NCBI GenBank assembly: GCA_029624675.1
Contig: JARSSP010000030.1
Coordinates: forward strand, 142 to 64,141
Reading direction: 5' to 3'
Origin: Candidatus Contendibacter sp.
Lineage (GTDB): Bacteria > Pseudomonadota > Gammaproteobacteria > Competibacterales > Competibacteraceae
DNA length: 64,000 nt
Part shown: positions 35,066-43,412 of the stretch, in pieces
Layout of the letters: the number at the start of each line of letters is the position of its first letter
Numbering within the stretch: the first letter of the stretch is position 1
Position numbers and translations under genes: made by a program
The notes under the pieces: generated by a model
Seen by the model: only the letters and a program-made list of their open reading frames with translations
Told to the model about the DNA's origin: nothing
Databases searched by the model: none

Positions 35066-35110
35066 CGCGACCGCCGTTGGCCGCGTGACCCGTCCCAGCG
35101 GTGGGAGGGG
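35066..35110 (-). promoter_or_regulatory. ANTAR (NasT) target: two tandem hexaloop hairpins
   Basis: On the minus strand, hairpin P1 (35110-35089) has stems CCC/TCCC and GGGA/GGG with one C-C mismatch and the loop ACCGCT. Hairpin P2 (35085-35066) has arms CGCGGCC and GGTCGCG with the loop AACGGC. Both six-base loops have A at position 1 and G at position 4, the known ANTAR recognition rule. P2 ends just before the terminator stem. Binding of NasT should favour readthrough into nrtA. Confidence 0.88.
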
Positions 35111-35125
35111 TTGTTAATCTGAATT

Positions 35126-35143
35126 AGGCACGATTCGCGCCAA
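35126..35143 (-). promoter_or_regulatory. Sigma-54 type promoter of the nrt-nir-nas operon
   Basis: The minus strand reads TTGGCGCGAATCGTGCCT. GG (35141-35140) and GC (35129-35128) are separated by 10 bases, as required at -24 and -12, and most other positions fit TGGCACG-N4-TTGC. The start point would fall about 12 bases downstream, only a few bases before hairpin P1. A GGTGCA half-site on the minus strand (35256-35251), about 120 bp upstream, could bind NtrC. Confidence 0.68.
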
Positions 35144-35281
35144 AATCATTTAGTCATTGATATTGGCCGAAGCTGGCTTGTGGATCGAAACGTTTTGCGC
35201 GGCTTACGCCCGTCCGATTTGCGCTATCGTGGCGCATGGCATTCCCGTCTTGCACCACATTGAGCGGCGGTAACCCCGCAT

Positions 35282-35863
35282 TCAACTCAACAGCTCCAGC
35301 AACGAAACCACGGTGCGCGCCACCTCTCCGACTCGTTGATTGCGATCCATCGCCAGCTTGCGCAAGGTCTGGTAGGCCTCTTCCTCGCTCAGATTCCGTT
35401 GCGCCATCAGCAAACCCTTGGCTTTTTCGACCACTTTGCGCTCGGCCAGCCGGTTGCGGGTTTCCTCCAGTTCCCGGCGCAGGGCCTGATACTCGCGGAA
35501 CCGGGCGATGGCGACATCCATGATCGGCTGGAGACGGCGCGGATTGAGATCGTCCACCACGTAGGCGCTGACGCCGGCGCGCAAGGCGGCGGCAGTGGTT
35601 TCGGGATCGCTGCGCTCGGCGAACATCACGATGGGCCGAGGCTGGTCTTGTCCGATCTCGCGCAATTGCTCCAGGGTATCGCGGTCGGGTAGATCGATGT
35701 CGATCAGAATCACGTCCGGCCTGGTTTCCCGCACCTGTTGCAACAGCTTGTGGGTGCCGGCGGTTCGGACCGTGATCCGGTAGCCGGCATCGCTCAGCGC
35801 TTGCTCCAGAATCGCCGACCGCCCCGAATGGGCATCGATCAACATGACTTCGATTTTCTTCAT
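35282..35863 (-). CDS. nasT: NasT-type response regulator with ANTAR RNA-binding domain
   Basis: 193 residues. The receiver-like domain keeps D55 (VILIDIDLP), but D10 is followed by Ala, so the usual acidic pair is incomplete, as in other NasT proteins. The C-terminal ANTAR domain shows LAERKVVEKAKGLLMAQRNLSEEEAYQTLRKLAMDRN. It should bind the paired hexaloops directly downstream and prevent termination before nrtA. The partner sensor nasS, usually adjacent, is not in the window. Confidence 0.92.
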   Translation of the reverse strand: MKKIEVMLIDAHSGRSAILEQALSDAGYRITVRTAGTHKLLQQVRETRPDVILIDIDLPDRDTLEQLREIGQDQPRPIVMFAERSDPETTAAALRAGVSAYVVDDLNPRRLQPIMDVAIARFREYQALRRELEETRNRLAERKVVEKAKGLLMAQRNLSEEEAYQTLRKLAMDRNQRVGEVARTVVSLLELLS

Positions 35864-35957
35864 CGACGGCCTTGGTTCGCTCGATACTCAACACTGGTGA
35901 CAGAGCACTAACCATGCCAATCCCTATCGATTCACTGCTGGCGCCCTCGCCGCATCT

Positions 35958-36659
35958 TCACACACCCTGAAACATCATCCGCGCCGCTAAACCGATCTGG
36001 TACATCCCGAACCCGATGACCAGCGCGCCCGCGACCTGGCGCACCCAGGGCTGGCGGATGAAACCCGCCAGCGTCGCCGCGAATGCGCCCATCGCCAGCA
36101 GCGTCGGCAACGTGCCGAGACCGAAACACAACATCAGCAAGCCGCCGTTCAGCGCCCCACCCGCGCCCATCGTCCACACCAACACGCTGTAAACCAGCCC
36201 GCATGGCAGCCAACCCCACACCAGCCCGATGCCCAGCGCCTGGGTGGGCGTGCGCACCGGCAGCAACCGCCGGCCCAGCGGTTCGATCCGACGCCACAAC
36301 CGTCCGCCCGCCTGCTCCACCCGCGTCAGCCCCATCCACCAGCCGGCCAGATACAGTCCCAGCAGGATCATGAACAGCCCGGCCAAAAGCCGCAACCCTA
36401 ACTGCGCCTGATGCACGGCCAGCAGATGCGCCGCCCAGGCTCCAATCCCGCCCGCCAGCATTCCGGCGACAACGTAGCTGAGCAGCCGACCCAGGTTGTA
36501 GGCGAGCAGAAGCGGTAGTCGCCCGAGCAACGGACGGTCAGGTGTCGCCGGCAATCCTAAGGTCAGCGCCCCAACGATGCCGCCACACATTCCAAGACAG
36601 TGGGCCCCGCCGCTCAGGCCGATCAGAAAGGCGGCCAGGAAGCTGGTGCTCAACTCCAT
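35958..36659 (-). CDS. Sulfite exporter TauE/SafE-like (DsbD_2 domain) membrane protein
   Basis: 233 residues with about six membrane helices. LIGLSGGAHCLGMCGGIVGALTLG at the N-terminus and GLVWGWLPCGLVYSVLVW in the middle are the hallmark Cys-Pro segments of the DsbD_2/UreH-like group. Related proteins occur with cytochrome oxidase assembly, where they are linked to copper or electron transfer. The exact role cannot be set from sequence. It stands alone between nasT and a small membrane gene. Confidence 0.85.
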   Translation of the reverse strand: MELSTSFLAAFLIGLSGGAHCLGMCGGIVGALTLGLPATPDRPLLGRLPLLLAYNLGRLLSYVVAGMLAGGIGAWAAHLLAVHQAQLGLRLLAGLFMILLGLYLAGWWMGLTRVEQAGGRLWRRIEPLGRRLLPVRTPTQALGIGLVWGWLPCGLVYSVLVWTMGAGGALNGGLLMLCFGLGTLPTLLAMGAFAATLAGFIRQPWVRQVAGALVIGFGMYQIGLAARMMFQGV

Positions 36660-36719
36660 GGTGGCGCCGAACTGGATCGGGGTATCCGAGGGGTCGGGAC
36701 TCTCATTGTTTCCCCAACG

Positions 36720-36742
36720 AAAAAGCCCGGCGGCGCCGGGCT
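36720..36742 (-). terminator. Intrinsic terminator upstream of the TauE-like gene
   Basis: AGCCCGGC (36724-36731) and GCCGGGCT (36735-36742) form a perfect 8-bp stem with a three-base loop. On the minus strand it is followed by five T. It should end transcripts of the small membrane gene at 36782-36985. Confidence 0.85.
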
Positions 36743-36781
36743 GTTAATCTGAAAACCAGAAACCTTTGCCAATCTTATAGT

Positions 36782-36985
36782 TCACGACGGAGACAAGGAA
36801 GAACCCCGCGAAAACCAATTATTCTCGATATGTTTCCAAGTTTCGGGAAAAGCCGTCGCGACGACGGTACCGATCGGTAACAGAAGCAAGCCCGCGCCAA
36901 CCAGCGCAACAATCCAAAAACCCGCCAACGGGGCAAGCGCCAATATGAGAATCGCACCCACGGCAATTTTGAGTAGTTCTTTCAT
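36782..36985 (-). CDS. Small membrane protein, function unknown
   Basis: 67 residues with two hydrophobic helices: IAVGAILILALAPLAGFWIVALV and AGLLLLPIGTVVATAF. A short polar tail (PETWKHIENNWFSRGSS) follows. The gene has its own terminator downstream, which supports real expression. The ribosome-binding site is weak (GAGA). No family recognised. Confidence 0.6.
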   Translation of the reverse strand: MKELLKIAVGAILILALAPLAGFWIVALVGAGLLLLPIGTVVATAFPETWKHIENNWFSRGSSLSPS

Positions 36986-37319
36986 GAAAGTCTCACGCGA
37001 CTAATCCCCTCCATCCAAGTAGGGAACCAGCCCGCCCTCCAAAGTTTAGGTGTCCGAAAAAGATCGAATTTTGTCCGATCCAAGCTTGGAGGCGATGTAC
37101 ACGACACGAATTTCGCGCCCTGGATCTCCAATCCACGAGAGCCGCCCTACTTTCAGGGGGATGCTCTCCATCAGTCGTTCAGCTATCGATAGATACCTTC
37201 ACTGACATGCTTTGCGCCACCAATTGGAAAACATCATAACGCAATTTATGTTGCAGCGCAAGAAAATCTGCCAAACGCATCCCTCTTACGACGCATACTG
37301 CACTCGGACGGTCAACTCG
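36986..37319. other. Intergenic region between hypE and the small membrane gene
   Basis: This 334-bp gap is less GC-rich than its neighbours. Apart from a short readable frame on the minus strand (37046-37171, listed separately) nothing was recognised: no hairpin terminator and no repeat. It may be a decayed gene or the shared edge of two clusters. Confidence 0.5.
37046..37171 (-). pseudogene. Short possible gene remnant
   Basis: A 41-residue frame (MESIPLKVGRLSWIGDPGR, EIRVVYIASKLGSDKIRSF) has protein-like composition and extends a few codons upstream (RYLSIAERL) to a stop. It could be the end of a decayed gene or a very small protein. No ribosome-binding site or family is evident. Confidence 0.25.
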
Positions 37320-38375
37320 TCAGCAGATGCGCGGCAACTGTTCGCCGCTCAGCCAGTCCACCAGGCGATTGCCACCGAAAGTGGTTTCCATGGTGACAAA
37401 GTGGTGGGGGTCTTCCCGAACCGTGCCGATAACCGCCGCCGCCGCCGCCAAGGGATGAGGGCGCATTGCCGCCAGCGCCCGCTCGGCGTCCTCGGGGGGG
37501 CAAATGGCGACCAGCTTGCCTTCGTTGGCGACATAGAGCGGATCCAAGCCCAACAGTTCGCAGGCCGCGGCCACCCCAGGCTTAATCGGGATGGCGGCTT
37601 CTCGAAGGACTATCCCCACGCCGGATTGAACGGCGATCTCGTTCAGGGTTGTCGCCAGCCCCCCGCGCGTGGGGTCACGCAGGCAGCGTAGGCCCGGCGC
37701 CGCCGCGACCATGGCCGCCACCAGTTCGTGCAGCGCGGCGCTGTCGGATTGGAGGGTCGTCTCGAATTCCAAGCCGGCGCGTTGCGACATCACCGCCACG
37801 CCGTGATCGCCAATCGAACCACTAAGCAGAATGAGATCGCCGGGACGCGCCCGGTCGCCGGAAAGCTGAACGCCGTCAGGAATGACGCCGATGCCGGTGG
37901 TGTTGATGAACACGCCATCGCCCTTGCCGCGTTCCACCACCTTGGTGTCGCCGGTCACGATGGTCACGTTGGCGGCTCGCGCCGCCGCCGCCATGGATGC
38001 CACGATGCGCTTCAGATCGGCCAGCGGAAACCCGGCCTCCAGGATAAAACCAGCGGACAGATGCAGCGGCCAGGCGCCCGCCATCGCCAGGTCGTTCACC
38101 GTGCCATGCACCGCCAGGGAACCGATGTCGCCGCCGGGGAAAAACAGCGGCGAGACGACGTAGCTGTCGGTGGTCATGGCGATACGGCCGGGCGGCAATT
38201 CCAGGCAGGCCTGGTCATTGCGCTGGTCGAGCCAGGGATTGCGAAAGGCCGTGGCGAATAGTTCCTCGATCAACTGCGCCATGGCCCGTCCACCACTGCC
38301 GTGGCCCAACTCGACCAGGCCGGATTCGAAATCCAAGGGGCCGGCGAAGGAGTGGCGGGTGCGTGGCGCGCTCAT
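37320..38375 (-). CDS. hypE: Hydrogenase maturation protein HypE
   Basis: 351 residues of the PurM/SelD-like fold: ELGHGSGGRAM, MTTDSYVVSPLFFPGGDIGSLAVHGTVNDLAM, TGDTKVVERGKGDG and LRDPTRGGLATTLNEIA. The protein ends PRIC; the C-terminal cysteine is the site that carries the thiocyanate precursor of the cyanide ligands. The ATG at 38375 overlaps the hypD stop (ATGA). An open frame continues upstream through hypD but is not coding. Confidence 0.96.
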   Translation of the reverse strand: MSAPRTRHSFAGPLDFESGLVELGHGSGGRAMAQLIEELFATAFRNPWLDQRNDQACLELPPGRIAMTTDSYVVSPLFFPGGDIGSLAVHGTVNDLAMAGAWPLHLSAGFILEAGFPLADLKRIVASMAAAARAANVTIVTGDTKVVERGKGDGVFINTTGIGVIPDGVQLSGDRARPGDLILLSGSIGDHGVAVMSQRAGLEFETTLQSDSAALHELVAAMVAAAPGLRCLRDPTRGGLATTLNEIAVQSGVGIVLREAAIPIKPGVAAACELLGLDPLYVANEGKLVAICPPEDAERALAAMRPHPLAAAAAVIGTVREDPHHFVTMETTFGGNRLVDWLSGEQLPRIC

Positions 38376-39499
38376 GCGGCCCCCTGATAGCGTCCGTAGC
38401 GGTAATAGGCCGCGCAGGCGCCCTCGGAGGACACCATGCACGAACCGAGCGGATTCTCCGGGGTGCAGACCACATCGAACAGCTTGCAATCGGTAGGTTT
38501 CTTCACACCGCGCAAAATAGCCCCGCACTGACAGGCCCGATGTTCGGGCGCCGCCTGATAGGTCAACGGGAAGCGGCGCTCGGCGTCGAAGCGGGCGTAA
38601 GGTTCCCGGATTTTGAGCGCGCTGTGGGGCACCAACCCCAAGCCGCGCCATTCGAACACCGGGCGTGGTTCGAAGATTTCCGCCATCAACCGCTGGGCCT
38701 TCAAATTGCCGTCGCGGGTGACGGCGCGGGTGTACTGGTTTTCGACCTCGGTGTGGCCTTCGTTGAGTTGACGAACCAGCATCAGAATCGATTGCAGCAC
38801 GTCCAGCGGTTCGAACCCAGAAATCACCACCGGCTTGCGATGGTCGCGCGCGAAGCCTTCGTAGGGTCGACTGCCGATCACCACGCTGACGTGCGCGGGT
38901 CCCAGAAAGCCATCGATCGGCACCGCATCCAGCGCGCGCGCCTCGGGCGCGGCCAGCAAATGAGCAATCGCCGCCGGCGTCAGCACATGGTTGCAAAACA
39001 CGCTGAAGTTCGGCAGATCGAGTTCCGCCGCCCGCTGGATGACCAGGGCCGTGGGCGGCGTCGTTGTCTCGAACCCGATAGCGAAGAACACGACCTCGCG
39101 GTCGGGATGCCGTTGCGCCAGCGCCAGCGCGTCGGCGGCGGAATAGATCATACGGATGTCGGCGCCCGCCGCCTTGGCCTTGAGCAGACTTTGCCCGCCC
39201 GAACCCGGCACCCGCAGCATGTCGCCATAGCTGCACAGGGTCACTTGGGGCCGAGCCACCAGTTCCAGCGCCATGTTCAGTCGTCCGATGGGCAACACGC
39301 ACACCGGGCAACCAGGGCCATGAATCATGCGCACGCCAGGAGGCAGCAAATCGGGTACGCCGTAGCGATAGATGGCGTGCGTGTGACCGCCGCAAAATTC
39401 CATCAGCCGGTATTCTCGGTCGGGCCGCGTCTCTTGCGCGATTTGCCGCGCCAGACCGCGCGCCGCCGCGCCATCACGAAACTCGTCGATGTACTTCAC
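38372..39499 (-). CDS. hypD: Hydrogenase maturation protein HypD
   Basis: 375 residues. MEFCGGHTHAIYRYG, HGPGCPVCVLP and AIGFETTTPPTA are signature motifs, and the C-terminal 4Fe-4S cysteines lie in CQCGAILRGVKKPTDCKLF...CTPENPLGSCMVSSEGAC. It works with HypC and HypE to build the Fe(CN)2CO group of the NiFe site. It is separated from the hupK-like gene by a 275-base gap that carries a repeat element. Confidence 0.96.
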   Translation of the reverse strand: MKYIDEFRDGAAARGLARQIAQETRPDREYRLMEFCGGHTHAIYRYGVPDLLPPGVRMIHGPGCPVCVLPIGRLNMALELVARPQVTLCSYGDMLRVPGSGGQSLLKAKAAGADIRMIYSAADALALAQRHPDREVVFFAIGFETTTPPTALVIQRAAELDLPNFSVFCNHVLTPAAIAHLLAAPEARALDAVPIDGFLGPAHVSVVIGSRPYEGFARDHRKPVVISGFEPLDVLQSILMLVRQLNEGHTEVENQYTRAVTRDGNLKAQRLMAEIFEPRPVFEWRGLGLVPHSALKIREPYARFDAERRFPLTYQAAPEHRACQCGAILRGVKKPTDCKLFDVVCTPENPLGSCMVSSEGACAAYYRYGRYQGAA

Positions 39500-39568
39500 G
39501 GCTGCTGGTCACCTCACCGTTGGGTTGCTTGCTAGTAATCGTTCAGACCCCTCTCGTCCCGCACAATG

Positions 39569-39644
39569 ATGGGTTTCGCTACGCTCAACCCATCCTACGA
39601 GAAAACAATGGGTTGTAGGATGGGTTGAGGAACGAAACCCATCA
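39569..39644. repeat. Dispersed inverted-repeat element
   Basis: Arms GATGGGTTTCG...CAACCCATCCTAC and GTAGGATGGGTTGAGGAACGAAACCCATC face each other around a short A-rich centre, so the whole 76-bp unit folds into a long hairpin. Sequences with GTAGGATGGGTTGA and CGAAACCCATC are widespread intergenic repeats in proteobacteria. It lies between hypD and the hupK-like gene, where an RNA hairpin could separate expression. Confidence 0.8.
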
Positions 39645-39774
39645 ATACGGGGCGAAACCACCAGGGGATATGAACGGTTACGCTTACTAAAGCTTATGCC
39701 GTTTGGCGGCTTTTGCCAGAAAGCGCGGGAATAGGGCACGCAATTTCGCCGCTACGGGCGAGATGGGATCAGGG

Positions 39775-40974
39775 TCAATGTTCATCGACGGCAAGGTCGA
39801 AACTCACGCAGGGATCAAGCGCCATCACCAGCAATTCGATGGCTTGGCGAACCCTGGCCCCCGGTCCGACCGGGGCATCGATCAGACCGCGTGCCAACGG
39901 ACCCTCGGGGTGAAAGTTCCATTCGGTGGGGGCGAGGATTCGGTAAGCACTCACCCGCCCTTCGGCCACCGCGAGCCAGTGAACCAGTCGGCCACGGGCG
40001 CATTCCACGATCCCCAGGCCGGAACCGCTGGTGTTTTCCAGGCCCGGTGTATCGGGATGTTCATCGCTCACCGTCCGGGCCTGATCGCGCAGTTCGGCGA
40101 CGAGCGCGGCGCATTCGACGAGTCGCGCCGTCAGGCGAACGAACAATCCGTTGCCATGTTCGGTGCGCAGCGCGGCGATCAGCGGATGCGTCCAGCAACG
40201 GGCCAGCGCGCCGGTCTCGCCGACCCCGCCGACGCAATCCGGCCGCGCGCAGAACGAATAATCCGCATCGTGCGCCAACCGCCGCGCAAGCCACGCGGGA
40301 TCAAACTCCGGCAAGGGTTCCACGGCACCGCGGCTAAACCCGGCTAAACCCTGCTCGTTGACCCAGCGTGGAATCAAGGCGGCTAGCGCGGGAGAGGTCC
40401 GAATCCAGGTTTCGAAGGCGTCACGATCCCGCCAGGGCGAACCTCCCGTCGGTGTTTGTCCTAGCACGGTTTGCTCGACACACTGTTCGATCCCGTCCAA
40501 CGCCTCGGTCAGTCCAGTCCGATTCGGTGTCAGGCGTGCGCCGCCGATTCGCATCCAGACCGGATCGGGAAACAACAGGGGCCGCAGCGACGCCAGCGCC
40601 CGCCGCAGCGGCTTCAGGGCTTCGAGTGCTGGCTCGACACCGATGCAGCGCGGCCCATCGATCAAAATGCGCCAGACGGTTTGTTCTAGCGCCTCGGCGG
40701 TGACAAGAAGTTGACGGGCGGCGGCTTGGGAAGGAAGGACGGCCAGGCCCAGCGCGTTCTCCACCGCGCGAAGCCCGGCGACCGCCTGAGCCACCCCGCA
40801 TAGGCTGAACAGGCGTGGCAATAGCACCAAAGCTCCGTCCAGCCGGCGCCCCACGAGGACGGAACACGCATTGACGGGACGGGTCGACGCCAGCGTGACC
40901 GCCGCGATCACGCCTTTTTCGACCCGAACCTGGATGCGCAGCTTGCCCTCGCCGGTTCCGAGCGCGCTGCTCAT
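39775..40974 (-). CDS. hupK: HupK/HoxV-like hydrogenase assembly protein
   Basis: 399 residues resembling a [NiFe] large subunit. The N-terminal motif is reduced to SLCGVAQAVAGL, and the C-terminal motif reads MALDPCVSFDLAV. Each normal CxxC pair has thus lost one cysteine, so nickel binding is unlikely. This is the feature of HupK/HoxV scaffolds, which help transfer the Fe(CN)2CO unit during large-subunit assembly. It overlaps hypC by four bases (ATGA). Confidence 0.82.
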   Translation of the reverse strand: MSSALGTGEGKLRIQVRVEKGVIAAVTLASTRPVNACSVLVGRRLDGALVLLPRLFSLCGVAQAVAGLRAVENALGLAVLPSQAAARQLLVTAEALEQTVWRILIDGPRCIGVEPALEALKPLRRALASLRPLLFPDPVWMRIGGARLTPNRTGLTEALDGIEQCVEQTVLGQTPTGGSPWRDRDAFETWIRTSPALAALIPRWVNEQGLAGFSRGAVEPLPEFDPAWLARRLAHDADYSFCARPDCVGGVGETGALARCWTHPLIAALRTEHGNGLFVRLTARLVECAALVAELRDQARTVSDEHPDTPGLENTSGSGLGIVECARGRLVHWLAVAEGRVSAYRILAPTEWNFHPEGPLARGLIDAPVGPGARVRQAIELLVMALDPCVSFDLAVDEH

Positions 40975-41204
40975 GCCGACGGCAGGGTCTCGATAATGGT
41001 GTCGAACAGGCGCTGGATTTCCATCGCGTCCTCGGGCGCGATCTTTTCCACAGCGAAAGCGCGCGCCTGGACGATCAGGTAATCACCCGGCGCCACCGGC
41101 TCTTCCAGCAGCAACAGGCTCACTTCCAATCGTTCGCCGTAGCGTTCCACCAGCGCGCCGGTCTCGCGCACTTCAACCACCCGCGCCGGAATGGCGATGC
41201 ACAT
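40971..41204 (-). CDS. hypC: Hydrogenase assembly chaperone HypC
   Basis: 77 residues starting MCIAIPARVVEV; the Cys after Met is the invariant HypC residue that binds HypD and the immature large subunit. GDYLIVQARAFAVEKI follows the family pattern. The ATG at 41204 is certain from this motif, although a longer frame is open upstream. It lies 5 bases after the maturation protease. Confidence 0.95.
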   Translation of the reverse strand: MCIAIPARVVEVRETGALVERYGERLEVSLLLLEEPVAPGDYLIVQARAFAVEKIAPEDAMEIQRLFDTIIETLPSA

Positions 41205-41208
41205 GAGT

Positions 41209-41706
41209 CTAAGCCGCAACCGCCGCCGGACGCTGCGGCGCGAGCTGACAACCCAGTCCGCGTAGTTCCGTGGCCAAACACTCGACCGCCTGCCCGACCA
41301 TCGCCGCGACTTCGGGTGACAGTTCGATACCCAACTCCAGGTCAGCGGGGACGATGCCAATCAGGGTGATGGAACCTGGCGCTTCCTCGGTGAGAACCAG
41401 GGTCGCCAGTACGTCCGCCAAGCCGAGTTGGTGCGGCGAGAATCGAGTCAGGAACAGGGCGGGAACCTCGGCGGCGGCGAGTTTGACCAACGACGCGGGC
41501 GGCGCTCCGGTCCGCGCCGCGTCGCAAATCAACAGATGGTCGCAGCCGGCAAGGACGTTGAGCAGGTCCATGCCGGCGGTGCCGCCGTCCACGACCTCGA
41601 CCTCCGCGGGCAGGGTGTAGCGCTCGACCAGCGCCTCGACCACCCGCACCCCGACGCCCTCGTCGCGCAGCAGGATATTCCCGAGGCCCAACACCACGAT
41701 CCTCAT
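41209..41706 (-). CDS. hybD: HybD/HyaD-type hydrogenase maturation protease
   Basis: 165 residues. VLGLGNILLRDEGVGVRVVEAL, VVDGGTAGMDLL and LLICDAARTGAPPASL are the expected blocks, with Glu/Asp/His nickel ligands (E16, D near 62, H in FSPHQLGLADVLA). It removes the C-terminal peptide of the adjacent large subunit HybC after nickel insertion. Its start overlaps the hybC stop. Confidence 0.94.
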   Translation of the reverse strand: MRIVVLGLGNILLRDEGVGVRVVEALVERYTLPAEVEVVDGGTAGMDLLNVLAGCDHLLICDAARTGAPPASLVKLAAAEVPALFLTRFSPHQLGLADVLATLVLTEEAPGSITLIGIVPADLELGIELSPEVAAMVGQAVECLATELRGLGCQLAPQRPAAVAA

Positions 41707-43412
41707 CCGAACGCCTGCACTTGGACGATGGGCCGCCGCCGGGTATCGACCAGATGGATGGCGCAGGCCAGACAGGGATCGAAGGAATGCACCGTGCGCA
41801 AGACTTCCAGCGGCAGTTCGGGATTGGCCACCGGATTGTCGAGCAGGGAGGCCTCGTAAGGTCCCAAGGCGTCGGCGTCGTCGCGCGGTCCGGCGTTCCA
41901 GGTACTGGGCACTACCGCCTGATAGTTCCGGATCTTGCCGTTTTCGATCACGGTCCAGTGCGACAGCACCCCGCGCGGCGCTTCGTGATAACCGAAACCG
42001 CGAATCTCGCCCTTGGGAAACACCGGACGGTTGAAGGTGGCGAAATCACCCTTGGCGATGTTGTCGATCAGTAGCTGCCATTGATTTTGCAGCGATTCCA
42101 GCAGCACCGCGCACCGCACCGCGCGGGCGGCGATGCGGCCGATGGTCGAATGCAGCGCCTCGACCGGAATCGGGGTCCCCGCGACCGTGCTGGCGATTTC
42201 CAACACCCGGTTGAGATGGCGCTTGGTCGGTTCGTGACCGGCGGCGACCATGGCCAGCACGTTCGACAACGGTCCCACCTGGACGCGCTGGTCGTAAAAA
42301 GTAGGGGCCTTGACCCAGGAATATTTACCGTCGTCCTGGAAGGCAGTGTGATGTGGGTGCGTCTGGCCTTCGTAGGGATGGCGAGCCTTGTCGTCGCCCT
42401 TGTATTGGTACCAGGCGTGCTTGACGCTTTCCTTGACCCCGTCGCGGAAGAACCCGTCCTGATAGCTGGTGATCGGCTTGAACGTCTTCAAGTCGCCCTT
42501 GGCGATATAGCCACCGGGGAGTTCGAACCGGGTTCCCTTGGTATCCAGCGGCAGATCGGGCACCGACAGATAATCGGTGACGCCCGCCCCGTATTTCGTC
42601 CAGTCGGCGTACAGCGCGCCGACGGCGGCCACGTCCGGGATCATCGCCTGGTTGACGAATTCGCTGAGCTTGTCGATCTCCGCCTTGATGGCGAACAGCC
42701 GCTCCAGGGTCAGGGTGGACTGACTGTCCGGGTTGATCGGGTTGGCCACGCCGCCGACGGCGAGATTTTGAATATGCGGGGTTTTCGAGCCGAGGATGGC
42801 GACGATCCGGTTGGCGATCCGCTGATATTCGAGGGCCTGGAGATAGTGGGTGGCGGCCAGCAGGTTGACTTCCGGCGGCAGCTTCATCGCCGGGTGGCCC
42901 CAGTAACCACTGGCGAACACGCCGAGTTGCCCCGTGCCGACGAACGCCTTGAGTTTTTCCTGAACCTGGCGGATTTCCGGCAGACTGTTGCGCCGGTAGT
43001 CCGACAGGGTGGCGCCCAGTTTGGCGGCTCCCTCGGGACTGGCCGAGAGCGCCGACACGATGTCCACCCAGTCCAGCGCGGCCAGTTGATAGAAATGCAC
43101 GATGTGATCATGGACGCCGTGCGCCGTGATGATCATGTTGCGGATGTACTGGGCGTTGAGCGGCACTTCCAGGTTCAGGGCATTCTCGACCGCGCGCACC
43201 GAGACGATGGCGTGGACCGTGGTGCAAACGCCGCAAATGCGCTGGGTGAACACCCAGGCGTCGCGCGGATCGCGGCCCTGAAGGATGACCTCGATGCCGC
43301 GCCACATCTGCCCCGACGACCAGGCATTGCTCACCTTGCCATTGTTGACCTCGCAATCGATCCGCAGATGGCCTTCGATACGGGTAATGGGATCAATGGT
43401 TATTCGGGTCAC
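41703..43412 (-). CDS. hybC: Membrane-linked uptake [NiFe] hydrogenase large subunit
   Basis: 569 residues. RICGVCTTVHAIVSVRAVE and FDPCLACAIHLVD hold the four nickel cysteines, and DPITRIEGHLRIDCEV is the standard start. The C-terminal VDTRRRPIVQVQAFG is the peptide cut by the protease encoded next. It oxidises H2 in the periplasm, carried through Tat by the small-subunit signal. The neighbours HybO, HybA and HybB identify it as a group 1 Hyb-type enzyme. Confidence 0.95.
   Translation of the reverse strand: MTRITIDPITRIEGHLRIDCEVNNGKVSNAWSSGQMWRGIEVILQGRDPRDAWVFTQRICGVCTTVHAIVSVRAVENALNLEVPLNAQYIRNMIITAHGVHDHIVHFYQLAALDWVDIVSALSASPEGAAKLGATLSDYRRNSLPEIRQVQEKLKAFVGTGQLGVFASGYWGHPAMKLPPEVNLLAATHYLQALEYQRIANRIVAILGSKTPHIQNLAVGGVANPINPDSQSTLTLERLFAIKAEIDKLSEFVNQAMIPDVAAVGALYADWTKYGAGVTDYLSVPDLPLDTKGTRFELPGGYIAKGDLKTFKPITSYQDGFFRDGVKESVKHAWYQYKGDDKARHPYEGQTHPHHTAFQDDGKYSWVKAPTFYDQRVQVGPLSNVLAMVAAGHEPTKRHLNRVLEIASTVAGTPIPVEALHSTIGRIAARAVRCAVLLESLQNQWQLLIDNIAKGDFATFNRPVFPKGEIRGFGYHEAPRGVLSHWTVIENGKIRNYQAVVPSTWNAGPRDDADALGPYEASLLDNPVANPELPLEVLRTVHSFDPCLACAIHLVDTRRRPIVQVQAFG

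Noticed and set aside
38376-39395. Open frame joined upstream to hypE
   Set aside because: It is antiphase to hypD on the same strand, has low-complexity Arg/Ala/Gly sequence, and hypE has a clear ATGA-coupled start at 38375.
39509-39739. 76-codon minus-strand frame next to hypD
   Set aside because: It is a translation of the dispersed inverted repeat (gives the familiar GWVERSETH string) and not a gene.
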